Under the pieces are notes generated by a model. The model did not search any database. It saw only the letters and a list, made by a program, of their open reading frames with translations, and was not told where the DNA came from. From Actinostola sp. cb2023 (taxonomy: Eukaryota; Cnidaria; Anthozoa; Actiniaria; Actinostolidae), in the NCBI GenBank assembly GCA_033675265.1, contig JAUJYZ010000996.1:293001-357000 (forward strand): 64,000 nucleotides of DNA. Direction: 5' to 3'. This document shows positions 34,892-48,153 of this stretch, one piece after another; positions within the stretch are counted from its first letter, which is position 1, and the number at the start of each line of letters is the position of its first letter. A program made the translations under genes and the position numbers.

Positions 34892-35204
34892 TCAAAATAT
34901 ACCTTATTTCATTGGACTTGAACATATGACTGGAGGCTTTGCCATACCCTGGAACATTCCTGGCGTATATATAATAGGACTTCATACTGTGTTCTTTGTA
35001 AGACCAGTGACTACACTTATCAGTGTATAGTGCATTGATATGAAGCGAAGAGTCGTTTAACTAATCAGTAATTTGTAGTCAATGATTGCACTAGCTACCA
35101 CCATCGTACAGTAGTGCTGTCCACCCTACAGTTACCGACGATGCTTTGATACCTGTGACAGTAATGCTGGGAGGTGCTGTAGCCGAGCTCTATGAAAATA
35201 TGGA

Positions 35205-37517
35205 CGATTTTCAATGGAATATATCTAATGCAAAATGCGTAAAAACGTCCCAAAATGACAATTTCCCATGCCAACTGCGCAATAATGGCCCAAAATAACG
35301 ATTTTCCATGGACTATAGCCCATGCCAAGTGTAAAAATGGCCCAAAATAACGATTTTCCATGGACTATAGACCATGCGAAGTGTGCAAAAATAGCCCTTA
35401 ATGACGATTTTCCATGGATTATAGACCATGCCAAGTGTAAAAATGGCCCAAAATAACGATTTTCCATGGACTATAGACCATGCGAAGTGTGCAAAAATAG
35501 CACTTAATGACGATTTTCCATGGATTATAGACCATGCGAAGTGTGTGCAAAATAGCCCTTAATGACGATTTTCCATGGATTATAGACCATGCGAAGTGTG
35601 CAAAAATAGCCCTTAATGACGATTTTCCATGGATTATAGACCATGCGAAGTGTGCAAAAATAGCCCTTAATGACGATTTTCCATGGATTATAGACCATGC
35701 GAAGTGTGCAAAAATGGCCCTTAATGACGATTTTCCATGCAAAGTGCGCAATAATGGCCCAAAATGACGATTTTCCATGGACTATAGCCCATGCCAAGTG
35801 TAAAAATGGCCCAAAATGACGATTTTCCATGGATTATAGACCATGCGAAGTGTGCAAAAATAGCCCTTATGACGATTTTCCATGGATTATAGACCATGCG
35901 ATGTGTGCAAAAATAGCCCTTAATGACGATTTTCCATGGATTATAGACCATGCGAAGTGTGCAAAAATAGCCCTTAATGACGATTTTCCTTGGATTATAG
36001 ACCATGCGAAGTGTGCAAAAATGGCCCTTAATGACGATTTTCCATGGATTATAGACCATGCCAAGTGCAAAAATAGCCCTTAATGACGATTTTCCTTGGA
36101 TTATAGACCATGCGAAGTGTGCAAAAATAGCCCTTAATGACGATTTTCCATGGATTATAGACCATGCCAACTGCGCAATAATGGCCCAAAATAACGATTT
36201 TCCATGGACTATAGCCCATGCCAAGTGTAAAAATGGCCCAAAATAACGATTTTCCATGGACTATAGACCATGCGAAGTGTGCAAAAATAGCCCTTAATGA
36301 CGATTTTCCATGGATTATAGACCATGCCAAGTGCAAAAATAGCCCTTAATGACGATTTTCCATGGATTATAGACCATGCGAAGTGTGCAAAAATAGCCCT
36401 TATGACGATTTTCCATGGATTATAGACCATGCGATGTGTGCAAAAATAGCCCTTAATGACGATTTTCCATGGATTATAGACCATGCGAAGTGTGCAAAAA
36501 TAGCCCTTAATGACGATTTTCCTTGGATTATAGACCATGCGAAGTGTGCAAAAATAGCCCTTAATGACGATTTTCCATGGATTATAGACCATGCGAAGTG
36601 TGCAAAAATAGCCCTTAATGACGATTTTCCATGGACTATAGACCATGCGAAGTGTGCAAAAATAGCCCTTAATGACGATTTTCCATGGATTATAGACCAT
36701 GCGAAGTGTGCAAAAATAGCCCTTAATGACGATTTTCCATGGATTATAGACCATGCGAAGTGTGCAAAAATAGCCCTTATGACGATTTTCCATGGATTAT
36801 AGACCATGCGATGTGTGCAAAAATAGCCCTTAATGACGATTTTCCATGGATTATAGACTCCATGATAGTGTGCAAAAATAGCCCTTAATGACGATTTTCC
36901 ATGGACTATAGACCATGCGATGTGTGCAAAAATAGCCCTTAATGACGATTTTCCATGGATTATAGACCATGCGAAGTGTGCAAAAATAGCCCTTAATGAC
37001 GATTTTTCCATGGATTATAGACCATGCGAAGTGTGCAAAAATAGCCCTTAATGACGATTTTCCATGGATTATAGACCATGCGAAGTGTGCAAAAATAGCC
37101 CTTAATGACGATTTTCCATGGACTATAGACCATGCGATGTGTGCAAAAATAGCCCTTAATGACGATTTTCCATGGATTATAGACCATGCGAAGTGTGCAA
37201 AAATAGCGATTTTAATGACGATTTTCCATGGATTATGAGACCATGCGAAGTGTGCAAAAATAGCCCTTAATGACGATTTTCCATGGATTATAGACCATGC
37301 GAAGTGTGCAAAAATAGCCCTTAATGACGATTTTCCATGGACTATAGCCCATGCAAAGTGTAAAAATGGCCCAAAATGACGATCGTCCATGGACTACAGC
37401 CCATGCCAAGTGTAAAAATGGCCCAAAATGACGATCTTCCATGGACTATAGCCCATGCAAATGCGCAAAAATGGCCCATAATGACGATTTTCCATGGACC
37501 ATGCGCAAAAATGGCCC
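35205..37517. repeat. 54-bp minisatellite, long array 1
   Basis: About 43 units of the form CCATGGATTATAGACCATGC, GAAGTGTGCAAAAATAGCCC, TTAATGACGATTTT. This subfamily (AAAATAGCCCTTAATGAC) differs from the short arrays (AAAATGGCCCAAAATGAC), which persist at its edges. Confidence 0.95.
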
Positions 37518-39361
37518 AATGCATTTACTATGTGGATTATTATTATGCAGTGTGAAAAGATTGTCGTATCCAACATCACCGAATAAATAAGTCGCTGCAA
37601 ACTCACCGTTTGAGTCCGTGTCTAGATCAACAAACCCTCGAACAACAAGAAAAAATTCGATCAGCAAATTAAGACTCATCGGACTGATCTGGACGCTAGA
37701 GATTGACTGCTGGACGGACAGCTAGATCAAACGGATCCATGATAGCACAGTTGGATATACTCAATCTATTCAATTTTAATCAGACACGTGTTTCATCGTA
37801 CTATGATTATTAAGAATGATATATTATTTCATTAATATGGCAGGCGCTTAGATTTTCGTGGGGTTCGCAACTAAAATGATCTTCTTTGATAAGATTTTTT
37901 CAATGAAAACGAATCCAAAAAAGAAAAAGAAAGAAATTATAAAAGAAAGTTTGAGGAAAAAAAAAGATCAGAAAAAAAATGATGCCCGCACCGAGAGTCG
38001 AACCCCGGGTCGCTGGTTTCCAAATCCCAGCACTAACCAGAGGACTACGTTAGTCAAGAAATTTCCATAACAATAAGCGTTACACGATAGACTACTAAAT
38101 TGACACTCGAAAACAATCGGAAGTACAGATAGCTTGATGTGGTAAGGGGCAGTCATTTAGGACTAGGATACGACTGTTCCCTCCCTCTTTGACTACGTCG
38201 CTGATTGTGTACTACCCGATAGCGCGGATGAGGCTGAAATCTTCGTCCTATACGTAACATACGGTGACTCAGCATTTAAGTCTGGGTGTATGGTCGATTT
38301 TTAGTGTTTTGCATAAATTATGTAGAGTAGCGCTCGGGTTCGAGTCCCGGCCCGGTCGATGTTTTTTTTTCGATGTTTTTTTTCGAGCTTATCTTTTTAT
38401 TATTGTGTTTCTTTGCCATTAAATTGATTTTCTTGGATGTTTTGACTCAATCCCGACTCAGTTTTAAAATTTAAATCTTTTTTCTTGTTGACATCACATG
38501 GATACGATATTCTTTTGATTTTGAGGTTGTTTTACTGTAAACTTAATTTAAATCAGTTGAGGTTGATCGGTTTGTCGTAATTTACTAATAGGAACAACTC
38601 GTACATTGTGCAGTGAGATCTGGTTCCACAGGGAACCCAATATTAACTCGCGTGTTCGCCTCTTTTACCACAGGAAGCCCATACATACAAATTATCGCTG
38701 TGGTGTCTGCAGTATACGTAGACCACAAATCAGTTTCAAAATATACCTTGTTTCACTGTTGTGAACATATGTCTCGAGGCTTTGCCATACCCTGCAACAT
38801 TCCTGGCGTATATATAATAGGACTTCATACATATGACTCGAGGCTTTGCCATACCCTGCAACATTCCTTGCGTATATATAATAGGACTTCATACATATGA
38901 CTGGAGGCTTTGCCATACCCTGCAACATTCCTGGCGTATATATAATAGGACTTCATACATATGACTCGAGGCTTTGCCATACCCTGCAACATTCCTGGCG
39001 TATATATAATAGGACTTCATACATATGACTCGAGGCTTTGCCATACCCTGCAACATTCATGGCGTATATATAATAGGACTTCATACATATGACTGGAGGC
39101 TTTGCCATATCCTGGAACATTCCTGGCGTATATATAATAGGACTTCATACTGTGTTCTTTGTAAGACCAGTGACTATACTTATCAGTGTATAGTGCATTG
39201 ATATGAAGCGAAGAGTCGTTTAACTAATCAGTAATTTGTAGTCAATGATTGCACTAGCTACCACCATCGTACAGTAGTGCTGTCCACCCTACAGTTACCG
39301 ACGATGCTTTGATACCTGTGACAGTAATGCTGGGAGGTGCTGTAGCCGAGCTCTATGAAAA
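37518..39361. repeat. Repeat unit B1, with an internal 64-bp array
   Basis: Lacks both the 1 kb insertion and the small inverted-repeat element of A1. A segment present once in the other units (CTTTGCCATACCCTGCAACA, then CGTATATATAATAGGACTTC) is expanded here to about six copies at 38765-39145. Its exon-like ORF is broken: a short deletion brings a TAG into frame. Confidence 0.85.
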
Positions 39362-39922
39362 TATGGACGATTTTCAATGGAATATATCTAATGCAAAATG
39401 CGTAAAAACGTCCCAAAATGACAATTTCCCATGCAAAGTGCGCAACAATGGCCTAAAATAACGATTTTCCATGGACTATAAACCATGCCAAGTGCGCAAA
39501 AATGGCCCCAAATGACGGTTTTCCATCGACTATAGCCCATGCCAAGTGTAAAAATGGCCCAAAATGACGATCGTCCATGGACTATAGCCCATGCAAAGTG
39601 TAAAAATGGCCCAAAATGACGATCGTCCATGGACTATAGCCCATGCGAAGTATGCAAAAATGGCCCATAATGACGATCGTCCATGGACTATAGCCCATGC
39701 CAATTGTGCAAAAATGGCCCATAATGACGATTTTCCATCGACTATAGCCCATGCCAAGTGTAAAAGTGGCCCAAAATGACGATTTTCCATGGACTATAGC
39801 CCATGCCAATTCTGCAAAAATGGCCCAAAATGACGATTTTCCATGGACTATAGCCCATGCAAAGTGCGCAAAAATGGCCCATAATGACGATTTTCCATGG
39901 ACCATGCGCAAAAATGGCCCAA
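39362..39922. repeat. 54-bp minisatellite, short array 2
   Basis: About ten units, mostly of the TGGCCCAAAATGACGATCGT subfamily, matching short array 1 and the right edges of the long arrays. Confidence 0.93.
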
Positions 39923-41745
39923 TGCATTTACTACGTGGATTATTATTATGCAGTGAAAAGATTGTCGTATCCAACATCACCGAATAAATAAGTCGCTGCA
40001 AACTCACCGTTTGAAATCCGTGTCTTGATCAACAAACCCTCGAACAACAAGAAAAAATTCGATCAGCAAATTAAGACTCATCGGACTGATCTGGACGCTA
40101 GAGATTGACTGCTGATCGGACAGACGGACAGCTAGATCAAACGGATCCATGATAGCACAGTTGGATATTTTACTCAATCTATTTTTAATCAGACACGTTT
40201 CATCGTCCTATGATTATTAAGAATGATATATTATTTCATTAATATGGCAGGCGCTTAGATTTTCGTGGGGTTCGCAACTAAAATGATCTTCTTTGATAAG
40301 CTTTTTTCAATGAAAACGGAAAAAAAAAAAAGAAAGAAATTATAAAAGAAAGTTTGAGGAAAAAAAAAAGATCAGAAAAAAATGATGCCCGCACCGAGAG
40401 TCGAACCCCGGGTCGCTGGTTTCCAAATCCCAGCACTAACCAGAGGACTACGTTAGTCAATAAATTTCCATAACAATAAGCGTTACACGATAGACTACTA
40501 AATTGACACTCGAAAACAATCGGAAGTACAGATAGCTTGATGTGGTAAGGGGCAGTCATTTAGGACTAGGATACGACTGTTCCCTCCCTCTTTGACTACG
40601 TCGCTGATTGTGTACTACCCGATAGCGCGGATGAGGCTGAAATCTTCGTCCTATACGTAACATACGGTGACTCAGCATTTAAGTCTGGGTGTATGGTCGA
40701 TTTTTAGTGTTTTGCATAAATTATGTAGAGTAGCGCTCGGGTTCGAGTCCCGGCCCGGTCGATGTTTTTTTTTCGATGTTTTTTTTCGAGCTTATCTTTT
40801 TATTATTGTGTTTCTTTGCCATTAAATTGATTTTCTTGGATGTTTTGACTCAATCCCGACTCAGTTTTAAAATTTAAATCTTTTTTCTTGTTGACATCAC
40901 ATGGATACGATATTCTTTTGATTTTGAGGTTGTTTTACTGTAAACTTAATTTAAATCGTTGAGGTTGATCGGTTTGTCGTAATTTACTAATAGGAACAAC
41001 TCGTACATTGTGCAGTGAGATCTGGTTCCACAGGGAACCCAATATTAACTCGCGTGCTCGCCTCTTTTCCATACATACAAATTATGTATACAAATTATTA
41101 TTACATCCGCGTGATGGGAAACTATTGCGGATTATGATATATAAATAAATCAATAAATTATCGCTGTGGTGCCTGCAGTTTAGACCACAAATCAATACTC
41201 CAGTTTCGAGTTGTTTAGACACTGCTGTACTTCTTGACAAATTAAAGAGGCATTTGATCAACCTTAGCCTCAATCCAGAGAATAACCCGTGGAATTAAAA
41301 AATGATTCTATAGTCCTATGTCAACATTTTTCACATTCTCGTTGGTATTTGTGAATAACTTACGCTGAATTGAGGCTAAGGCTGAGCAAATGCGTCTTTT
41401 CTCAAGGTGCGTAAACAACTCGAAACTGGAGTATTTCAAAATATACCTTGTTTCATTGTTGTGAACATATGACTGGAGGCTTTGCCATATCCTGGAACAT
41501 TCCTGGCGTATATATAATAGGACTTCATACTGTGTTCTTTGTAAGACCAGTGACTACACTTATCAGTGTATAGTGCATTGATATGAAGCGAAGAGTCGTT
41601 TAACTAATCAGTAATTTGTAGTCAATGATTGCACTAGCTACCACCATCGTACAGTAGTGCTGTCCACCCTACAGTTACCGACGATGCTTTGATACCTGTG
41701 ACAGTAATGCTGGGAGGTGCTGTAGCCGAGCTCTATGAAAATATG
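39923..41745. repeat. Repeat unit A2
   Basis: Same landmarks as A1 but without the 1 kb insertion. It has the small inverted-repeat element at about 41196-41437. Confidence 0.85.
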
Positions 41746-44587
41746 GACGATTTTCAATGGAATATATCTAATGCAAAATGCGTAAAAACGTCCCAAAATG
41801 ACAATTTCCCATGCCCAAAATGGCCTAAAATAACAATTTTCCATGGACCATGCCAACTGCGCAATAATGGCCAAAAAAATAACGATTTTCCATGGACTAT
41901 AGCCCATGCCAAGTGTAAAAATGGCCAAAATAACGATTTTCCATGGACTATAGACCATGCAAAGTGTGTGCAAAAATAGCCCTTAATGACGATTTTCCAT
42001 GGATTATAGACCATGCCAAGTGTGCAAAAATAGCCCTTATGACGATTTTCCATGGATTATAGACCATGCGAAGTGTGCAAAAATAGCCCTTAATGACGAT
42101 TTTCCATGGATTATAGACCATGCGAAGTGTGCAAAAATAGCCCTTAATGACGATTTTCCATGGATTATAGACCATGCGAAGTGTGCAAAAAATAGCCCTT
42201 AATGACGATTTTCCATGGATTATAGACCATGCGAAGTGTGCAAAAATGGCCCTTAATGACGATTTTCCATGCAAAGTGCGCAATAATGGCCCAAAATGAC
42301 GATTTTCCATGGACTATAGCCCATGCCAAGTGTAAAAATGGCCCAAAATGACGATTTTCCATGGATTATAGACCATGCGAAGTGTGCAAAAATAGCCCTT
42401 AATAACGATTTTCCATGGATTATAGACCATGCGAAGTGTGCAAAAATAGCCCTTAATGACGATTTTCCATGGACTATAGACCATGCGAAGTGTGCAAAAA
42501 TAGCCCTTAATGACGATTTTCCATGGATTATAGACCATGCGAAGTGTGCAAAAATAGCCCTTAATGACTTTTTTCCATGGATTATAGACCATGCGAAGTG
42601 TAAAAAAATAGCCCTTATGACGATTTTCCATGGATTATAGACCATGCGATGTGTGCAAAAATAGCCCTTAATGACCCGATTTTCCATGGATTATAGACCA
42701 TGCGAAGTGTGCAAAAATAGCCCTTAATGACGATTTTCCTTGGATTATAGACCATGCGAAGTGTGCAAAAATAGCCCTTAATGACGATTTTCCATGGATT
42801 ATAGACCATGCGAAGTGTGCAAAAATAGCCCTTGATGACGATTTTCCATGGATTATAGACCATGCGAAGTGTGCAAAAATAGCCCTTAATGACGATTTTC
42901 CATGGATTATAGACCATGCGAAGTGTGCAAAAATAGCCCTTATGACGATTTTCCATGGATTATAGACCATGCGATGTGTGCAAAAATAGCCCTTAATGAC
43001 GATTTTCCATGGATTATAGACCATGCGAAGTGTGCAAAAATAGCCCTTAATGACGATTTTCCATGGACTATAGACCATGCGAAGTGTGCAAAAATAGCCC
43101 TTAATGACGATTTTCCATGGATTATAGACCATGCGAAGTGTGCAAAAATAGCCCTTAATGACGATTTTCCATGGATTATAGACCATGCCAAGTGTGCAAA
43201 AATAGCCCTTATGACGATTTTCCATGGATTATAGACCATGCGAAGTGTGCAAAAATAGCCCTTAATGACGATTTTCCATGGATTATAGACCATGCGAAGT
43301 GTGCAAAAATAGCCCTTAATGACGATTTTCCATGGATTATAGACCATGCGAAGTGTGTGAAAAAATAGCCCTTAATGACGATTTTCCATGGATTATAGAC
43401 CATGCATTGTTGTGAAAGTGTGCAAAAATGGCCCTTAATGACGATTTTCCATGCAAAGTGCGCAATAATGGCCCAAAATGACGATTTTTTCCATGGACTA
43501 TAGCCCATGCCAAGTGTAAAAATGGCCCAAAATGACGATTTTCCATGGATTATAGACCATGCGAAGTGTGCAAAAATAGCCCTTAATAACGATTTTCCAT
43601 GGATTATAGACCATGCGAAGTGTGCAAAAATAGCCCTTAATGACGAAATGGACTATAGACCATGCGAAGTGTGCAAAAATAGCCCTTAATGACGATTTTC
43701 CATGGATTATAGACCATGCGAAGTGTGCAAAAATAGCCCTTAATGACGATTTTCCATGGATTATAGACCATGCGAAGTGTGCAAAAATAGCCCTTATGAC
43801 GATTTTCCATGGATTATAGACCATGCAATGTGTGCAAAAATAGCCCTTAATGACGATTTTCCATGGATTATAGACCATGCGAAGTGTGCAAAAATAGCCC
43901 TTAATGACGATTTTCCTTGGATTATAGACCATGCGAAGTGTGCAAAAATAGCCCTTAATGACGATTTTCCATGGATTATAGACCATGCGAAGTGTGCAAA
44001 AATAGCCCTTAATGACGATTTTCCATGGACTATAGACCATGCGAAGTGTGCAAAAATAGCCCTTAATGACGATTTTCCATGGATTATAGACCATGCGAAG
44101 TGTGCAAAAAATAGCCCTTATGACGATTTTCCATGGATTATAGACCATGCGATGTGTGCAAAAATAGCCCAAAATGACGATTTTCCATGGATTATAGACC
44201 ATGCGAAGTGTGCAAAAATAGCCCTTAATGACGATTTTCCATGGACTATAGACCATGCGAAGTGTGCAAAAATAGCCCTTAATGACGATTTTCCATGGAT
44301 TATAGACCATGCGAAGTGTGCAAAAATAGCCCTTAATGACGATTTTCCATGGATTATAGACCATGCGAAGTGTGCAAAAATAGCCCTTAATGACGATTTT
44401 CCATGGACTATAGCCCATGCAAAGTGTAAAAATGGCCCAAAATGACGATCGTCCATGGACTACAGCCCATGCCAAGTGTAAAAATGGCCCAAAATGACGA
44501 TCTTCCATGGACTATAGCCCATGCAAAATGCGCAAAAATGGCCCATAATGACGATTTTCCATGGACCATGCGCAAAAATGGCCCAAT
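41746..44587. repeat. 54-bp minisatellite, long array 2
   Basis: About 52 units, mostly the ATAGCCCTTAATGACGATTT subfamily. Several multi-unit blocks are shared in order with long array 1, as expected from dimer duplication followed by further expansion. Confidence 0.95.
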
Positions 44588-46015
44588 GCATTTACTATGT
44601 GGATTATTATTATGCAGTGAAAAGATTGTCGTATCCAACATCACCGAATAAATAAGTCGCTGCAAACTCACCGTTTGAGTCCGTGTCTAGATCAACAAAC
44701 CCTCGAACAACAAGAAAAAATTCGATCAGCAAATTAAGACTCATCGGACTGATCTGGACGCTAGAGATTGACTGCTGATCGGACAGACGGACAGCTAGAT
44801 CAAACGGATCCATGATAGCACAGTTGGATATTTTACTCAATCTATTCAGTTTAATCAGACACGTTTCATCGTACTATGATTATTAAGAATGATATATTAT
44901 TTCATTAATATGGCAGGCGCTTAGATTTTCGTGGGGTTCGCAACTAAAATGATCTTCTTTGATAAGCTTTTTTCAATGAAAACGGAAAAAGAAAAAGAAA
45001 GAAATTATAAAAGAAAGTTTGAGGAAAAAAAAAGATCAGAAAAAAAATGATGCCCGCACCGAGAGTCGAACCCCGGGTCGCTGGTTTCCAAATCCCAGCA
45101 CTAACCAGAGGACTACGTTAGTCAAGAAATTTCCATGACAATAAGCCTTACACGATAGACTACTAAATTGACCCTCGAAAACAATCGGAAGTACAGATAG
45201 CTTGATGTGGTAAGGGGCAGTCATTTAGGACTAGGATACGACTGTTCCCTCCCTCTTTGACTACTTCGCTGATTGTGTACTACCCGATAGCGCGGATGAG
45301 GCTGAAATCTTCGTCCTATACGTAACATACGGTGACTCAGCATTTAAGTCTGGGTGTATGGTCGATTTTTAGTTTTTTGCATAAATTATGTAGAGTAGCG
45401 CTCGGGTTCGAGTCCCGGCTCGGTCGATGTTTTTTTTTCGATGTTTTTTTTTCGAGCTTATCTTTTGTGTTTCTTTGCCATTAAATTGATTTTCTTGGAT
45501 GTTTTGACTCAATCCTCTCAGTTTAAAAAATTAAATCTTTTTTCTTGTTGACATCACATGGATACGATATTCTTTTGATTTTGAGGTTGTTTTACTGTAA
45601 ACTTAATTTAAATCAGTTGAGGTTGATCGGTTTGTCGTAATTTACTAATAGAAACAACGCGTGTATTGTGCAGTGAGATCTGGTTCTACAGGGAACCCAA
45701 TATTAACTCGCGTGCTCGCTTATTTTCCATACATATAAATTATCGCTGTGGTGCCTGCAGTTTAGACCACAAATCAATTTCAAAATATACCTTGTATCAT
45801 TGTTGTGAACATATGTCTCGAGGCTTTGCCATATCCTGCAACATTGCTTGCGTATATATAATAGGACTTCATACTGTGTTCTTTGTAAGACCAGTGATAG
45901 ACTGACTTATCAGTGTATAGTGCATTTATATGAAGCGTCGTTTAACTAATCAGTAATTTGTAATCAATGATTGCACTACCACCATCGTACAGTAGTGCTG
46001 TCCACCCTACAGTTA
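44588..46015. repeat. Repeat unit B2 (right end truncated)
   Basis: Begins as the other units but stops at CACCCTACAGTTA near 46015. The segment that elsewhere leads back into a minisatellite is missing, so this is the edge of the block. Confidence 0.85.
44672..44813 (-). other. Exon-like short ORF in the repeat unit, best preserved copy
   Basis: A 47-codon frame starts ATGGATCCG (MDPFDLAVRLSDQQSISSVQ), has a hydrophobic LNLLIEFFLVV stretch and ends in DTDSN at a good donor, AACG|GTGAGT. Copies lie at about 32472-32614, 37612-37742 (broken by a stop) and 40013-40150. Units A1 and A2 end DTDFKR one base out of phase. It could be the first coding exon of a multiplied gene, or chance. No partner exon was identified. 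Confidence 0.3.
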
Positions 46016-47350
46016 AGCTAAAAATAAACTAAATAACTAATATTAAATGATTATCAAATATTAAAATGTATGCTATTTCGAAGGAAAAATACTATCAAAT
46101 ATCATTGTTAATACACGACACTTGACATCGTTATTATATGACACACTCAACCATGATAGGAATAGCTAAATAACGCTAGTAATAACGAAATAACGAAAAC
46201 AAAGAACAAAAGACTAATAGTCACGTGACAATGTTTCTATGTTGATGGAAATTATTAAATTATTATTATTAGCATTATTATTACTGATCTGTTTGTCTCA
46301 GTGATGGTAAAGATAGTATCGAAGGTGTATGTGGTCCGAAAAGTTTTGTTGCAAATAGCAACTACCAAAGTATGATGGCTACACAGTACACGCGCCAATT
46401 TGTATGTATATCGTAGTTATATCTGCAAGACCTTTATTGTATTTTGTCATCGAGACAGAAGTATTGTCAAACTATGGCGTTTCTTAGCATGTCAATATTC
46501 TCGTGTTTATTTGAGTCACTATAGACTGAATGCAATAATGGCGTTTCTTATAGCATGTCAATATTCTCGTGTTTATTTGAGTCACTATAGACCGAATGCA
46601 ATAATGGCGTCCAATTTCAATTTGCATTGTTCTGGACTGAGAAACCTCGTGTTCATGTGGAAACACAAAAGCATTTTCACCTGTATGAGAGGCTAGTCAG
46701 TCCAGAACAATGGCAATTGAAATTGGACGCCATTATTGCATTCGGTCTATAGGAACAACAAACTATTGTCTAGAAATCCCGTTGCGAATGAAACGAAAAA
46801 CAAAAAAAACTTCTCATTCATGACGTCAGCAACAATGGCGCCCACTGCGCTATTATTCAAACTCACTTTTCTTGAATTTTGCAAAATGGAATTTGTTTTG
46901 TTTTGTTCAGTTTCTTTAATTTTGCAATATTTTCTTGAGAAATAAAATCTAAGCATTTCAAAGCATCAGTTATGGACTGTGATCGATATGCTTCATTGCA
47001 GTATACGGCCAATAACAGCTGCGTACCGCCCGTGCAGGTTCACTAACTCAACATACTTGATACACGCACGTAAATAACTGAATGTTGCCATGGAAACACG
47101 CTGTAAACGCGAACATCGCGTGAATGGACATCTACATTAATTGATTGACTGACATCGCGGTAGACAGCGGTTAACAACAAAACTCAGTAGAATTCACTCT
47201 ACAGACTGGTTTCGAACAAGATACCCGAGTGATCTGAAAGGTAAGGTGAGTTGATCCTATTTTAATAAAGATATCTTCACTTCACTTTAATAATAAGTGC
47301 AACCTCACAGTAATAAATCTATCTATCTAATCAGTATAATGTATGATTAC
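46016..47350. other. Intergenic region and 5' UTR exon of the first small membrane gene
   Basis: AT-rich unique DNA with one foldback element (46585-46751). A probable non-coding first exon ends at 47240 (CTGAAAG|GTAAGG) and is spliced to the acceptor ending at 47351. No other gene is seen. Confidence 0.45.
46585..46751. repeat. Foldback element with ~56-bp arms
   Basis: CTATAGACCGAATGCAATAA at 46585 continues through ATTGTTCTGGACTGA and is matched in inverse by TCAGTCCAGAACAATGGCAA to TTATTGCATTCGGTCTATAG at 46751. The loop is about 55 bases. Part of the left arm is also duplicated directly upstream at about 46500-46545. Confidence 0.85.
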
Positions 47351-47361
47351 AGTTGGTCTCT

Positions 47362-48043
47362 ATGAAGTACCATACATGGCTAGCAATCCTGTTCCTATAC
47401 TCGATGATACCCGGTGCAGTCGGTAAGATTGTGATATGTATCATAGTAGTTTATACACACAATAACCACAGCCTTAGTTGTCAAGTCACAATTATCTGAT
47501 AATTTGACGGCTATTTTATCTATTTTCCGTGTAGCTAACACAGACTACAGCACACTAAAAGCGTTATGTATCGCTATATTGGTGTTGTTTATTATATGGG
47601 TCATCGTCATCATTATCCTCATCTGTGTATGTAAAGCGTACATCGATAAAGCGCCGGCGACAGTCAGGTAAGACAATGCATGTATCCTAGTATCGTGGTG
47701 AGGGTGAGCGCGAGAGGGAAACGGAAACGCAATAGCATTGTAGACCGTCAATGCAATCTCGAGCCACAATGGGTTTCAGACGAACTGCGATGTGGTCCTG
47801 GATGAATACTAATATATTGCGCCTATTGTTGTTTTCAGCCAACCTGATGACGGCTCTGGTCAAGTTAATGTTGCATACGTACAGAGTGAAAATGCTACAC
47901 ATGTCTCGTACAAGCGTAAGTCAAGCCCACGAGTCTACCCTGCAGAACAACATCGACCTGAGATGAAAGAAAAGCTTTGCCAGACGGACCCTTGCTATTT
48001 AGAGCCTGTAGGACCCAGTATTGGTGTCCAAACAACTGATTAA
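47362..48043 (+). CDS. Small single-pass membrane protein, family unknown (paralogue 1)
   Basis: Not a family I recognise. Exons 47362-47422, 47535-47667, 47839-48043 give 399 nt (132 aa). Exon 1 encodes a signal peptide (MKYHTWLAILFLYSMIPGAVG). Exon 2 holds a very short ectodomain (ANTDYSTLK) and one strong TM segment (ALCIAILVLFIIWVIVIIIL) ending in CVCKAY. Exon 3 is a ~70-residue tail with Tyr-containing motifs (VAYV, VSYK, RVYP) and a CQTDPC pair. Splice phases are 1 then 2. A leading non-coding exon ends at 47240. The next gene has the same exon plan, phases and layout, so the two are probably tandem paralogues despite low residue identity. Type I topology is inferred. Confidence 0.8.
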
Positions 48044-48153
48044 CTAAGACATTAGAGTCATTTTCGTACTGAGTGGGAAACCTACGATAACGAGTTACGG
48101 TCACGGGACGGAATCGAACACATTCTATTCAACCAATCACAGCGCGCAAAATC

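Larger units (their letters stand above)
32386..35204. repeat. Repeat unit A1
   Basis: Starts at GCATTTACTATGTGGATTAT and runs to the AAATATGGACGATTTTCAAT segment that re-enters the minisatellite. It contains an exon-like minus-strand ORF, a ~1 kb insertion absent from the other units (32765-33755), a tRNA-like segment (33838-33909), a T-arm-like segment (about 34185) and a small inverted-repeat element (34649-34891). Confidence 0.85.
31797..46015. repeat. Higher-order repeat: two ~7 kb dimers of minisatellite plus unit
   Basis: Order: short array 31797-32385, unit A1 32386-35204, long array 35205-37517, unit B1 37518-39361, short array 39362-39922, unit A2 39923-41745, long array 41746-44587, unit B2 44588-46015. 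Units A1 and A2 share an inserted element near 34650/41195 and the variant GTTTGAAATCCGTG. Units B1 and B2 lack the element and read GTTTGAGTCCGTG. Short and long arrays alternate in the same way. The block therefore arose by duplicating an A-B dimer rather than by adding single units. Confidence 0.9.

Noticed and set aside
35120..35200. Cys-rich short peptide frame (YRRCFDTCDSNAGRCC) in each repeat unit
   Set aside because: The frame closes quickly, there is no start codon or signal peptide, and the reading depends on an assumed acceptor; chance is more likely.
31675..44510. Dozens of frames up to 336 codons on both strands (HGKSSLRAIFAH-type)
   Set aside because: They arise because the 54-bp unit is a multiple of three and lacks stops; the same peptides appear in several frames and strands. 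No start context or splicing supports them.
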